Below are positions 1 to 5,350 of a stretch of DNA of 6,312 nt, piece by piece. The stretch covers positions 1-6,312 of the forward strand of contig JALQUE010000387.1 in the NCBI GenBank assembly GCA_023260815.1, in the 5' to 3' direction. This DNA comes from Roseovarius sp. (GTDB taxonomy: Bacteria > Pseudomonadota > Alphaproteobacteria > Rhodobacterales > Rhodobacteraceae). Each line of letters opens with the position of its first letter. Positions within the stretch are counted from its first letter, which is position 1. Position numbers and translations under genes: made by a program. Below the pieces are notes generated by a model. It was not told the origin of the DNA and ran no database searches. It saw only the letters and a list, made by a program, of their open reading frames with translations.

Positions 1-82
1 CCTGCGCCTGCGCCTGCCCCGCCAGCATCAACCCGGCCAGCATCAGCCCCGCTACAATCAGCCCGATAAATCTCAGGCCCAT
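1..82 (-). CDS. Secreted protein of unknown function, N-terminal fragment (gene runs off the left edge)
   Basis: Only the first 27 codons lie in the window. They read as a classical Sec signal peptide: a short basic start (MGLRFIG), a long hydrophobic core with a repeated LMLAG motif, and an AQA signal-peptidase I site at about residues 24-26. The mature protein would therefore begin near residue 27, just at the window edge, and is periplasmic or secreted. The ATG is preceded by GGGGAG (91-96 on the complement) at a spacing of 8, which supports this start. It lies 39 bases downstream of hisN on the same strand with no terminator between them, so it may be co-transcribed. The function cannot be told from the visible part. 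Confidence 0.7.
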   Translation of the reverse strand, partial: MGLRFIGLIVAGLMLAGLMLAGQAQAQ

Positions 83-121
83 GTCACCCACTCCCCAAAA
101 GCCAAAACGCCGCGCGCGCCG

Positions 122-919
122 TCACCCGGTCCCCCGCAACAGCGCCAGCGCCTCGGTGTGCTGCTGGCGGCCCGCCGCCGCCAGAACGCGCCCGCCCTCA
201 TGGGCCGGTCCGCCCTCCCAATCGGTCACGATGCCGCCCGCCGCCTCGATCACCGCGATCGGCGCCTGAATGTCGTAGGAATTCAGCCCGGCCTCGATCA
301 CCAGATCGATCTGGCCCGCAGCCAGCAGCGCATAGGCGTAGCAATCCATCCCGTAGCGCACCAATTGCACCGCATCGGCGACCCGTGTGAACGCCGCGCG
401 CTCTTCCGGGGTGCCCACTTCGGGGAAGGTCGAGAACAGGATCGATTGCGCCAGCGGCCTGTCGCCGCGCGCCTTCAGCGCCCGCGTGCCCTGCGGCCCG
501 GTCAGCAGCGCGCGGCCCAATCCGCCCTCGAACCGCTCACCGATATAGGGCTGGTCGATGATGCCATAGATCGGCCCCTGCGCATCGCGCAGCGCGATCA
601 GCACACCCCATGTGGGCGCCCCCGACAGAAAGGCGCGCGTCCCGTCGATCGGATCGACCACCCATGTCAGGCCGCTGCGGCCCGGCTTTGCGCCGAATTC
701 CTCGCCAAACAGCGCATCATCGGGCCTGTGGCGGTCCAATATCTCCAGTATGGCGGTTTCCGCCGCACGATCGGCGGCCGTCACCGGATCGAACCCGGTC
801 CTGAGCTTGTTCTCGGCGGTCAGGCCATCGGCGCGGAAATAGGGCAGCACAACTGCCCGTGCAGCATCGGCCATGGCGTGCGCCGTGGCCAGAATGCTGT
901 CTGTCTCGTCCCTCTCCAA
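122..919 (-). CDS. hisN: Inositol-monophosphatase-family enzyme, probable histidinol-phosphatase HisN
   Basis: The 265-residue protein has the metal-dependent phosphatase signature of the IMPase/FIG superfamily. The Mg-binding sites visible are GEE at 72-74, the DPIDGT motif at 89-94 (Asp89, Asp92), and Tyr-Asp at 215-216 followed by IQAPIAVIEAAGG. The DPIDGTRAF form, the short length and the C-terminal GGIVTDWEG match HisN-type histidinol-phosphatases rather than myo-inositol phosphatases (usually DPLDGTTNF). HisN removes phosphate from L-histidinol phosphate in the penultimate part of histidine synthesis, in the cytoplasm. No other his gene is nearby, so activity on another sugar or inositol phosphate or on PAP is not excluded. 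The start is TTG at 919. No ATG or GTG lies upstream in frame before a stop, and GGGGAG sits 9 bases before it. The first internal ATG (codon 16) has no ribosome site and would cut the first helix. The ribosome site lies inside a hairpin (921-967). Confidence 0.85.
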   Translation of the reverse strand: MERDETDSILATAHAMADAARAVVLPYFRADGLTAENKLRTGFDPVTAADRAAETAILEILDRHRPDDALFGEEFGAKPGRSGLTWVVDPIDGTRAFLSGAPTWGVLIALRDAQGPIYGIIDQPYIGERFEGGLGRALLTGPQGTRALKARGDRPLAQSILFSTFPEVGTPEERAAFTRVADAVQLVRYGMDCYAYALLAAGQIDLVIEAGLNSYDIQAPIAVIEAAGGIVTDWEGGPAHEGGRVLAAAGRQQHTEALALLRGTG

Positions 920-920
920 A

Positions 921-967
921 CCGGGCGTCTCCCCTGCAGGTTCACTGCTCCGGGGTAGATCGCCCGG
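921..967 (-). promoter_or_regulatory. Nested hairpin in the hisN leader covering its ribosome binding site
   Basis: The 47 bases fold back almost completely. 921-927 pairs with 961-967 (7 bp), 928-930 with 957-959 (3 bp), 931-934 with 952-955 (4 bp), and 936-939 with 945-948 (4 bp). Two single-base bulges, one small internal loop and a 5-base loop remain. On the minus-strand RNA the right arm contains the GGGGAG ribosome site of hisN and ends 2 bases before the UUG start, so it could limit translation. Only three U follow the stem, so it is a poor intrinsic terminator. It could also be an RNA processing or stability element between the regulator gene and hisN. The pairing is seen directly; the function is inferred. 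Confidence 0.55.
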
Positions 968-976
968 CAGTCAATC

Positions 977-1348
977 TCAAGCCACGTCGCTCAGCACACG
1001 TGCCAGATCGAACAGGCGTCGCCGCTGGTTTTCCGGTATCGCATAGTAGGATCGAACCAGATCCAGCGCTTCCTTGTCGCCCAGCAGGTCCGCCGGCATC
1101 TTGTCACCACCGTCGGATTTCGGCGCGTCGTTTTCCAGCCCTTCGAAGAAGAAGCTGACTTCGACATCCAGCGCATCCGCGATATCCCAAAGGCGCGACG
1201 CGCTGACCCGGTTTGCACCGGTTTCATACTTTTGAATTTGCTGAAACTTAATACCAACGCTTTCGGCCAGCTGCTGCTGAGTCATTCCGACCAGCCAGCG
1301 ACGGTGACGAATGCGCTTGCCGACGTGAACATCTACGGGGTGCGGCAT
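977..1348 (-). CDS. XRE-family helix-turn-helix transcriptional regulator
   Basis: A 123-residue cytoplasmic DNA-binding protein. Residues about 11-65 form a Cro/CI-type helix-turn-helix: MTQQQLAESVGI (helix 2), then FQQIQKYETGANRVSA (recognition helix region), then LWDIADALDVEVSFFFEG, the typical end of the domain. A polar linker (about 71-85) leads to a small C-terminal helical part rich in charged residues (DKEALDLVRSYYAIPENQRRRLFDLARVL) that may dimerise or sense a partner. The start is ATG at 1348, seven bases after AGGA on the complement. A GTG directly before it is in frame but too close to the ribosome site. It is followed after 57 bases by hisN on the same strand, with the leader hairpin between, and probably forms an operon with it. 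Such single-domain regulators often control their own promoter. The target and inducer are unknown, and I do not assign a gene name. Confidence 0.88.
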   Translation of the reverse strand: MPHPVDVHVGKRIRHRRWLVGMTQQQLAESVGIKFQQIQKYETGANRVSASRLWDIADALDVEVSFFFEGLENDAPKSDGGDKMPADLLGDKEALDLVRSYYAIPENQRRRLFDLARVLSDVA

Positions 1349-1489
1349 CACATCTTCCTTTTCTATTTATTAGGAACCGGACATCCTGAAATTGGTGTCT
1401 TCCGGTCTGTCGCCAAAACTTTCGCTTTGTACGCCGCGCATCCCTGCAGCGTCGTTCAAGCCTAGCATTTCCGCAGTCTAATACAAGAA

Positions 1490-1519
1490 ATAACACACCA
1501 CAAAAACGTGACGAGTCAA
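1490..1519 (-). promoter_or_regulatory. Candidate sigma-70 promoter of the XRE regulator
   Basis: On the minus strand TTGACT (1514-1519, 5 of 6 to consensus) is followed after 18 bases by TGTTAT (1490-1495, 4 of 6). The surrounding sequence is AT-rich and it faces the regulator gene, giving a leader of about 135 bases. It is predicted by eye only. Confidence 0.4.
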
Positions 1520-1585
1520 AAAAGCACTCAATCTTAACGGGCACCTATACTTTCGCAGTAAAGGAATACAACCAAGGCTGGCGGA

Positions 1586-1613
1586 TTGACAAGAGACTTG
1601 CATTTCGTCTAAC
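1586..1613 (+). promoter_or_regulatory. Candidate sigma-70 promoter of the oxidoreductase gene
   Basis: A perfect -35 box TTGACA (1586-1591) is followed after 16 bases by TCTAAC (1608-1613, 4 of 6 to TATAAT). Transcription would start near 1620, about 40 bases before the ATG at 1662. The dyad at 1548-1560 lies about 25 bases upstream of the -35 box, where an activator could bind. Confidence 0.5.
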
Positions 1614-1661
1614 GCATACAAAGGCTTGCCACCCGTTCTTCCATCATTTCAGGGGGTCCGC

Positions 1662-2624
1662 ATGCGCGCGTTCCACATCGATTCGCCCGGCGCCGCACCC
1701 GCCGTCACCGACATTCCCATGCCCCGGCCCGGACCGGGCGAGATCCGGCTCAGGATCGGGGCTTGCGGGCTGAACTTCGCCGATCTGCTGATGATGACAG
1801 GCGACTATCAGGACACGCCCACAGCCCCCTTCACCCTCGGGATGGAGGTTGCGGGCACGATCGATGCGCATGGCCCCGGCGTCACATCACCCGCCATCGG
1901 CACCCGGGTCGCGGTGTTCGGCGGGCAGGGTGGGCTGGCCGAATACGGCTGCTTTCCCGCCGACCGCGCCGTGCCCCTGCCCGACTGCATGAGCGATATC
2001 GACGCCGCCGCCTTCCAGATCGCCTATGGCACCAGCCACCTGGCCCTCGATCACAAGGCGCGGCTGCAACCGGGCGAAACCCTGCTGGTGCTTGGCGCCG
2101 CCGGGGGCGTGGGCCTGACGGCGGTGGAAATCGGCAAGCTGATGGGCGCCCGGGTCATCGCCTGCGCGCGCGGCGCCGACAAGCTGGCCATCGCCGAACA
2201 GGCCGGGGCCGATCACCTCATCGACGCCGAAACCGGCGACATCCGCGCCGCCTGCAAGGCGCTTGGCGGCGTGGACGTGGTCTATGATCCCGTTGGCGGC
2301 GATCAATTCGATGCCGCCTTCCGCGCCACCAACCCCGAAGGCCGCATCCTGTCGATCGGCTTTGCCAGCGGCACAGTCCCGCAGATCAAGGCCAATCACC
2401 TGCTGGTCAAGAACCTCAGCGTCATGGGCCTCTACTGGGGCGGATACCTCAAGTTCCGCCCCTCGGTCGTCACCCAAAGCCTCGCCACGCTGATGGGCTG
2501 GTATCAAGCGGGCCGCATCACCCCCCATGTCAGCCACGTTCTGCCCCTCGACCGCAGCGCCGAGGCGCTCGATCTTCTGCGACAGCGTAAATCCACCGGC
2601 AAGGTCGTCGTCACCCCACACTGA
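1662..2624 (+). CDS. Zinc-independent NADPH:quinone oxidoreductase-like protein (MDR superfamily)
   Basis: A 320-residue medium-chain dehydrogenase/reductase of the quinone oxidoreductase branch. The N-terminal GroES-like catalytic domain spans about 1-120 (CGLNFADLL at 35-43, LGMEVAG at 59-65 where zinc alcohol dehydrogenases have GHE). The Rossmann domain follows, with GAAGGVG at 145-151 binding NADPH and DPVGG at 209-213. The zinc ligands of alcohol dehydrogenases are absent, so it should reduce quinones or other activated C=C/C=O substrates using NADPH in the cytosol. The physiological substrate is unknown. The start is ATG at 1662, five bases after AGGGGG (1651-1656). An upstream in-frame TTG at 1626 would add 12 residues unlike the family and has no ribosome site. 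The 3' end overlaps the convergent LysR gene by 14 bases. LysR proteins often control nearby reductases, but here the regulator is convergent, not divergent. Confidence 0.88.
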   Translation: MRAFHIDSPGAAPAVTDIPMPRPGPGEIRLRIGACGLNFADLLMMTGDYQDTPTAPFTLGMEVAGTIDAHGPGVTSPAIGTRVAVFGGQGGLAEYGCFPADRAVPLPDCMSDIDAAAFQIAYGTSHLALDHKARLQPGETLLVLGAAGGVGLTAVEIGKLMGARVIACARGADKLAIAEQAGADHLIDAETGDIRAACKALGGVDVVYDPVGGDQFDAAFRATNPEGRILSIGFASGTVPQIKANHLLVKNLSVMGLYWGGYLKFRPSVVTQSLATLMGWYQAGRITPHVSHVLPLDRSAEALDLLRQRKSTGKVVVTPH

Positions 2625-3489
2625 TCAGGCTGGCGGGCTGCGCCACCGTGCCATAGCCGCTGCGCAGCATGTGGGCCAACTGGTCCAGCACCTCGTCGCG
2701 CCCGCCGCGCGCATACATGTTGATCTTCTGAATCCCCAGATCGGGCAGGCTGCTTCCGGGCGAAATCGCCTCCTGATGCGGCGGAATGCTGTCCTCCAGC
2801 AACGCCCCCACCGCCAGATCGGCGCTGATCAGCGCCTCGACCGAGCGTTCGTCTTCGGATTCAACCGCCATGTCCCAATCCACGCCCGCCGCATCCAGAC
2901 GGCGCAGCACGATGGGCCGGAAAATGCAGTTGGTCGAAAACGCCAGCCGCAGGGGCCGCCGCTTCCAGGCCAGCCCGTCACGTGCCCCGGTCCAGCGCAT
3001 CGGCATTTCGCACAGCGTCTCGCCCCCCGGACCCACATCTTCCTCCGTGGTCAGGATCAAGTCCGCCTCGCCCTTGCGCAGCGCCTCGCGCAGTTGCAGC
3101 GTCCGCGACGATTTCAAGTTCACCTTGACCCTCGGGAACGCCACGTTGAACGCCTTCAGCACGCGCGGCACCACCGGATAGACGATGTCATGCGGCACGC
3201 CCAGAATCACTTCGCCCTCATAGGTCTCCTCGGTCAGCCGCCGGACGACCTCGTCATTCAACTCCAGCATCCGGCGCGCATAGCCCAGCAATTGCTCGCC
3301 CGCCGCCGTCAACCCGATGGTGCGGTTGCTGCGATCCAGCAATGACAGGCCCATCATCTCCTCCAACCGCTTGAGCTGCATCGACACCGCCGATTGCGTC
3401 AGGTGCAGCACCGCCGCCGCACGTGTCACCCCGCCCTGATCGGCCACCGCCACGAATGAGCGCAGGGTCGTCGTGTCCAGATTTCTCAT
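2611..3489 (-). CDS. LysR-type transcriptional regulator
   Basis: 292 residues, the usual LysR length. The N-terminal winged helix-turn-helix covers about 5-64: LRSFVAVADQGGVTRAAAVLHL, then TQSAVSMQLKRLEEMMG, then LLDRSNRTIGLTAAGEQLL, all hallmark segments. A linker helix follows (65-90). The effector-binding domain starts at EGEVILGVPHDIVYPVVPRVL (91-111), the typical first strand and helix of the periplasmic-binding-protein-like fold. The ligand is unknown. The start is ATG at 3489, after AGGGA at a spacing of 7. A LysR-type dyad ATCAA-N5-TTGAT (3492-3506) overlaps this ribosome site and may be an autoregulatory site. The gene is divergent from the DUF1127 gene, the most likely neighbouring target by LysR habit, and convergent with the oxidoreductase gene, which it overlaps by 14 bases. 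No terminator is seen at its end. Confidence 0.92.
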   Translation of the reverse strand: MRNLDTTTLRSFVAVADQGGVTRAAAVLHLTQSAVSMQLKRLEEMMGLSLLDRSNRTIGLTAAGEQLLGYARRMLELNDEVVRRLTEETYEGEVILGVPHDIVYPVVPRVLKAFNVAFPRVKVNLKSSRTLQLREALRKGEADLILTTEEDVGPGGETLCEMPMRWTGARDGLAWKRRPLRLAFSTNCIFRPIVLRRLDAAGVDWDMAVESEDERSVEALISADLAVGALLEDSIPPHQEAISPGSSLPDLGIQKINMYARGGRDEVLDQLAHMLRSGYGTVAQPASLISVG

Positions 3490-3491
3490 TC

Positions 3492-3506
3492 ATCAATCCC
3501 TTTGAT
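3492..3506. promoter_or_regulatory. Candidate LysR-type binding dyad over the lysR ribosome site
   Basis: ATCAA and TTGAT form a perfect 5-bp inverted repeat with a 5-base spacer and contain the T-N11-A core expected for LysR regulators. It sits 3 bases before the LysR start codon, so it overlaps the ribosome site instead of lying upstream of a -35 box. Such a short dyad in AT-rich DNA can arise by chance. Confidence 0.3.
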
Positions 3507-3535
3507 ATATCGGGTAACAAACATTCGTTTTTAAA

Positions 3536-3563
3536 ATGGTACATGATCCTGCATATACATCAA
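3536..3563 (-). promoter_or_regulatory. Candidate promoter of the LysR gene
   Basis: On the minus strand TTGATG (3558-3563) is followed after 16 bases by TACCAT (3536-3541). Each box matches the sigma-70 consensus at 4 of 6. The implied start is near 3529, giving a leader of about 40 bases. No equally good plus-strand promoter for the DUF1127 gene was found in this spacer. Confidence 0.3.
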
Positions 3564-3614
3564 CAGAAAACATGAAACGCAAGACATATATCACAAACCG
3601 GAAAGGATGCCGCC

Positions 3615-3827
3615 ATGCCGATCTTGTCGCTCTCCCGCGCCGCCCTGCGATCCCGTGTGCGCCCCTTGCTGGCCTTGCGCCAGATGCTTGCCGTGCACCG
3701 TCAACGGCGGTTGCTGGCGCAGCTCGATGACCGCGCCCTGGCCGATATCGGCCTTGACCGCGTCACCGCACAGGCCGAGGCCCGCCGCCCCCTGTGGGAC
3801 ATTCCATCGCACTGGCGCAATTCATGA
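3615..3827 (+). CDS. DUF1127-domain small basic protein
   Basis: A 70-residue, arginine-rich protein without a signal peptide. The second half carries the DUF1127 (YjiS-like) core: RRLLAQLDDRALADIGLDR at about 31-49, with the typical LDDRxLxDIG pattern, ending in ARRPLWD. The family is common in alphaproteobacteria. Some members are known to act as RNA-binding proteins in sRNA maturation and RNA turnover (CcaF1 of Rhodobacter sphaeroides) or to affect phosphate and RNA metabolism (Agrobacterium); the role of this copy is not shown. The start is ATG at 3615, seven bases after AAAGGA; an ATG at 3607 is out of frame. It is divergent from the LysR gene. The stop TGA is followed by 113 bases before the membrane protein gene. 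The CcsR sRNA motif CCTCCTCCC is absent from that 3' region. Confidence 0.88.
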   Translation: MPILSLSRAALRSRVRPLLALRQMLAVHRQRRLLAQLDDRALADIGLDRVTAQAEARRPLWDIPSHWRNS

Positions 3828-3859
3828 CCGTAATTGTCACGTTTTCACGCCGGTAAAGC

Positions 3860-3888
3860 TTGAAATAGCGCCGAGCCTGACCGATATT
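3860..3888 (+). promoter_or_regulatory. Candidate sigma-70 promoter of the BI-1-like gene
   Basis: TTGAAA (3860-3865, 5 of 6) is followed after 17 bases by GATATT (3883-3888, 4 of 6). Using TATTAT at 3885-3890 instead gives a less usual 19-base spacer. The predicted start is near 3895, which puts the following hairpin at or close to the very 5' end of the message. Confidence 0.5.
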
Positions 3889-3894
3889 ATCTGC

Positions 3895-3916
3895 AAAGCC
3901 CCGCAACTGGGGCTTT
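3895..3916 (+). promoter_or_regulatory. Hairpin at the predicted 5' end of the BI-1-like message
   Basis: AAAGCCCC (3895-3902) and GGGGCTTT (3909-3916) form a perfect 8-bp stem with a 6-base loop. No T-tract follows (GGGGTTC), so it is not a good terminator for the upstream DUF1127 gene, though it could weakly block read-through. It ends 14 bases before the GGAGG ribosome site at 3931. It may protect the 5' end of the mRNA or modulate translation. The left arm can alternatively pair with GGCTTT at 3934-3939, which overlaps the ribosome site. Confidence 0.5.
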
Positions 3917-3940
3917 GGGGTTCACATATCGGAGGCTTTG

Positions 3941-4660
3941 ATGGCTCAGTTTGATACAATCCGGACGGGGGCAGGCGCCCGTTCCGCCCAGATTGACGCG
4001 GGGCTTCGCGCCCACATGAACAAGGTCTACGGCACGATGTCCGTGGGCATGCTGCTGACCTTCGCCGCGGCTTGGGCCGTTGGCACCAATGCAGCCCTGT
4101 TCGAAACGCTCTTCACCGGCATCACGCGCTGGATCGTGATGTTCGCGCCGCTGATCATGGTTTTCGCCTTCAGCGCGATGATCAACAAACTTTCCGCAGC
4201 CGCGGCGCAACTGTTCTTTTACACCTTCGCCGCCATCATGGGCGTGTCGATCAGCTATATCTTCGTGGTCTTCACAGACCACTCGATCGCACAGGTGTTC
4301 CTCATCACCGCCATCGCCTTCGCGGGCCTGTCGCTCTGGGGCTACACCACCAAAAAGGACATCTCCGGCTGGGGTAGCTTCCTGATCATGGGTGTCATCG
4401 GCCTGGTTGTCGCGTCGATCGTCAACATCTTCCTTGGCTCGCCCGCGATCATGTTCGCGATCTCGGCCATCGGTGTTCTGATCTTCGCGGGTCTGACCGC
4501 CTATGACACGCAGGACATCAAGAACGAATATCTCGCCCACGCCCACCACGGCGACAGCGAATGGATGGGCAAGTCCGCGATCATGGGCGCGCTGCGTCTG
4601 TATCTGGACTTCATCAACATGTTCATCATGCTGCTCAGCCTGTTTGGCCAGCGCGAGTAA
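3941..4660 (+). CDS. Bax inhibitor-1/YccA-family integral membrane protein
   Basis: A 239-residue inner-membrane protein of the TMBIM/UPF0005 family. Seven hydrophobic segments can be picked out at about 31-50, 64-82, 89-110, 115-134, 145-164, 169-188 and 215-234. The family signature GLTAYDTQDIK lies at 184-194. Asp189 there and Asp223 in the last helix (LYLDFINMF) match the pair of aspartates that gates the pH-sensitive calcium leak in the bacterial homologue YetJ. A role in ion leak or membrane stress is thus inferred from the family; in proteobacteria relatives (YccA, YbhL) are linked to FtsH quality control. The start is ATG at 3941, five bases after GGAGG; the TTG just before is too close to that site. 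It has its own promoter and leader hairpin and ends at a strong terminator. Length is normal and no defects are seen. Confidence 0.93.
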   Translation: MAQFDTIRTGAGARSAQIDAGLRAHMNKVYGTMSVGMLLTFAAAWAVGTNAALFETLFTGITRWIVMFAPLIMVFAFSAMINKLSAAAAQLFFYTFAAIMGVSISYIFVVFTDHSIAQVFLITAIAFAGLSLWGYTTKKDISGWGSFLIMGVIGLVVASIVNIFLGSPAIMFAISAIGVLIFAGLTAYDTQDIKNEYLAHAHHGDSEWMGKSAIMGALRLYLDFINMFIMLLSLFGQRE

Positions 4661-4686
4661 TCATCGCGCGCATCACGACACCATCG

Positions 4687-4715
4687 GGGCCGGTCCACGT
4701 GACCGGCCCTTTTTT
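4687..4715 (+). terminator. Intrinsic terminator of the BI-1-like gene
   Basis: GGGCCGGTC (4687-4695) and GACCGGCCC (4701-4709) make a perfect 9-bp GC-rich stem with loop CACGT, followed by six T (4710-4715). It begins 26 bases after the TAA of the membrane protein gene. On the other strand no T-run follows the stem, so it should not work as a normal intrinsic terminator for the convergent GNAT gene, which stops just one base beyond the T-tract. Confidence 0.92.
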
Positions 4716-4716
4716 G

Positions 4717-5217
4717 TTATCCTGTCCAGCACATCTGCACGGCAGGAAAGCTCAGGTGCGGTGTCAGTTGCAACGCCACCTCGCCCTGCGCCTGCATCCC
4801 CATCGCCACAAAGAACGGCACCGCCCCCTGTGGTGACAGGCACACCAGACGCGTCACCTGCGCCGCCTGTGCCGTCGCGGTAATCCAGCCAAAGATCGCC
4901 CGCCCCACACCGCCGCGCAGCGCATCAAGGCTGACCGCCAGATGCCGCACATGGCCCAGCCCGTCCACACCGGGCCGCCCGAACGGCGTCTCCCGGCTCC
5001 AGCCGCCCACGCCGACCACGCGCCCGTCCCGCCGCGCCAGCACGTAGTGCGGTCCGCGCAGCGCCGCCGGCACCGGCTGGTACAGGACCGGCAGCGCCGC
5101 GCGCACCAGATCATCGGAATAGTCGCGGGTCAGAATCGCGCCGTAACTGCACGCCAATAGCGTCAGAAGGTCGTCGGGGTGGGCCTCACTGGCCGGGGAC
5201 AGGTCAATCGTACACAT
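4717..5217 (-). CDS. GNAT-family N-acetyltransferase
   Basis: A 166-residue cytoplasmic protein with the GNAT fold. The strand YVLARRDGRVVGVGGW (58-73) matches motif D/A of the fold. RHLAVSLDALRGGVGRAI (91-108) holds the acetyl-CoA pyrophosphate loop, RGGVGR at 101-106, in the place of the usual Q/RxxGxG/A. AVPFFVAMGM (132-141) is the common C-terminal FYxxxGF-like element. It should transfer an acetyl group from acetyl-CoA to an amine; the substrate is not predictable. The start is taken as ATG at 5217, which has AAGGAG nine bases upstream; an in-frame ATG at 5241 has no good ribosome site and would place that AAGGAG inside the coding region. It lies downstream of rpmG but behind the rpmG terminator, and no clear promoter of its own is seen, so partial read-through is likely. 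Confidence 0.85.
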   Translation of the reverse strand: MCTIDLSPASEAHPDDLLTLLACSYGAILTRDYSDDLVRAALPVLYQPVPAALRGPHYVLARRDGRVVGVGGWSRETPFGRPGVDGLGHVRHLAVSLDALRGGVGRAIFGWITATAQAAQVTRLVCLSPQGAVPFFVAMGMQAQGEVALQLTPHLSFPAVQMCWTG

Positions 5218-5297
5218 GGCAGGGGTCTCCTTGGGAAACATCGCGTCACCGGCCCGTCGCCTGCTGCCCTTCCCCCAAAGTACCCCCCGGAATCAAG

Positions 5298-5324
5298 AAA
5301 GCCGCGCTCGGGCGGCGCGGCTTT
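5298..5324 (-). terminator. Intrinsic terminator of rpmG
   Basis: AAAGCCGCGC (5298-5307) and GCGCGGCTTT (5315-5324) form a perfect 10-bp stem with a 7-base loop, 26 bases beyond the rpmG stop. On the minus strand it runs into TTTCTTG, a modest U-tract; on the plus strand into TTTTGTCTT, so it could stop transcription in either direction. It separates rpmG from the GNAT gene. Confidence 0.82.
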
Positions 5325-5350
5325 TGTCTTGCTCGAAGAAGGGGGCGATC

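Larger units (their letters stand above)
1349..1661. other. Long divergent control region without a gene
   Basis: About 310 bases between the XRE regulator (minus) and the oxidoreductase (plus), clearly more AT-rich than the flanking genes. Both strands have short open frames here, but none has a convincing ribosome site and coding look. It holds a candidate minus-strand promoter (1490-1519), a candidate plus-strand promoter (1586-1613), a small dyad AGGA-N8-TCCT at 1372-1387, and a dyad TACT-N5-AGTA at 1548-1560. A leader of about 130 bases is implied for the regulator message. No tRNA, riboswitch or terminator structure was recognised in it. Confidence 0.6.

Noticed and set aside
1..50. Short direct repeats (CCTGCG copies and GCCAGCATCA copies) at the left edge
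   Set aside because: They are explained by the repetitive hydrophobic codons (LMLAG) and the AQAQ cleavage region of a signal peptide, not by a repeat element.
158..958. Long plus-strand open frame of 266 codons opposite hisN
   Set aside because: It is the mirror of a clear HisN-family gene in GC-rich DNA. Its translation is Arg/Gln/His-rich with no recognisable domain.
1372..1387. AGGA-N8-TCCT dyad as the autoregulatory operator of the XRE gene
   Set aside because: The match is only 4 bp per arm with imperfect inner symmetry, and it is far from the predicted promoter; it is too weak to annotate as a site.
1887..2621. Minus-strand open frame of 244 codons opposite the oxidoreductase gene
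   Set aside because: Antisense shadow: the plus-strand frame shows unambiguous MDR motifs, and the minus frame has a composition typical of GC-rich shadows.
2527..3345. Plus-strand open frame of 272 codons opposite the LysR gene
   Set aside because: Shadow of a canonical LysR protein, rich in Arg, Gln and His, and it starts inside the oxidoreductase gene.
3828..3940. CcsR-like stress sRNAs in the 3' region of the DUF1127 gene
   Set aside because: The CCTCCTCCC loop motif is missing. The one hairpin here fits better as the 5' end of the next gene.
3887..4549. Minus-strand open frame of 220 codons opposite the BI-1-like gene
   Set aside because: Asp/Glu/Gly/His-rich antisense of a hydrophobic membrane protein, a well-known artefact.
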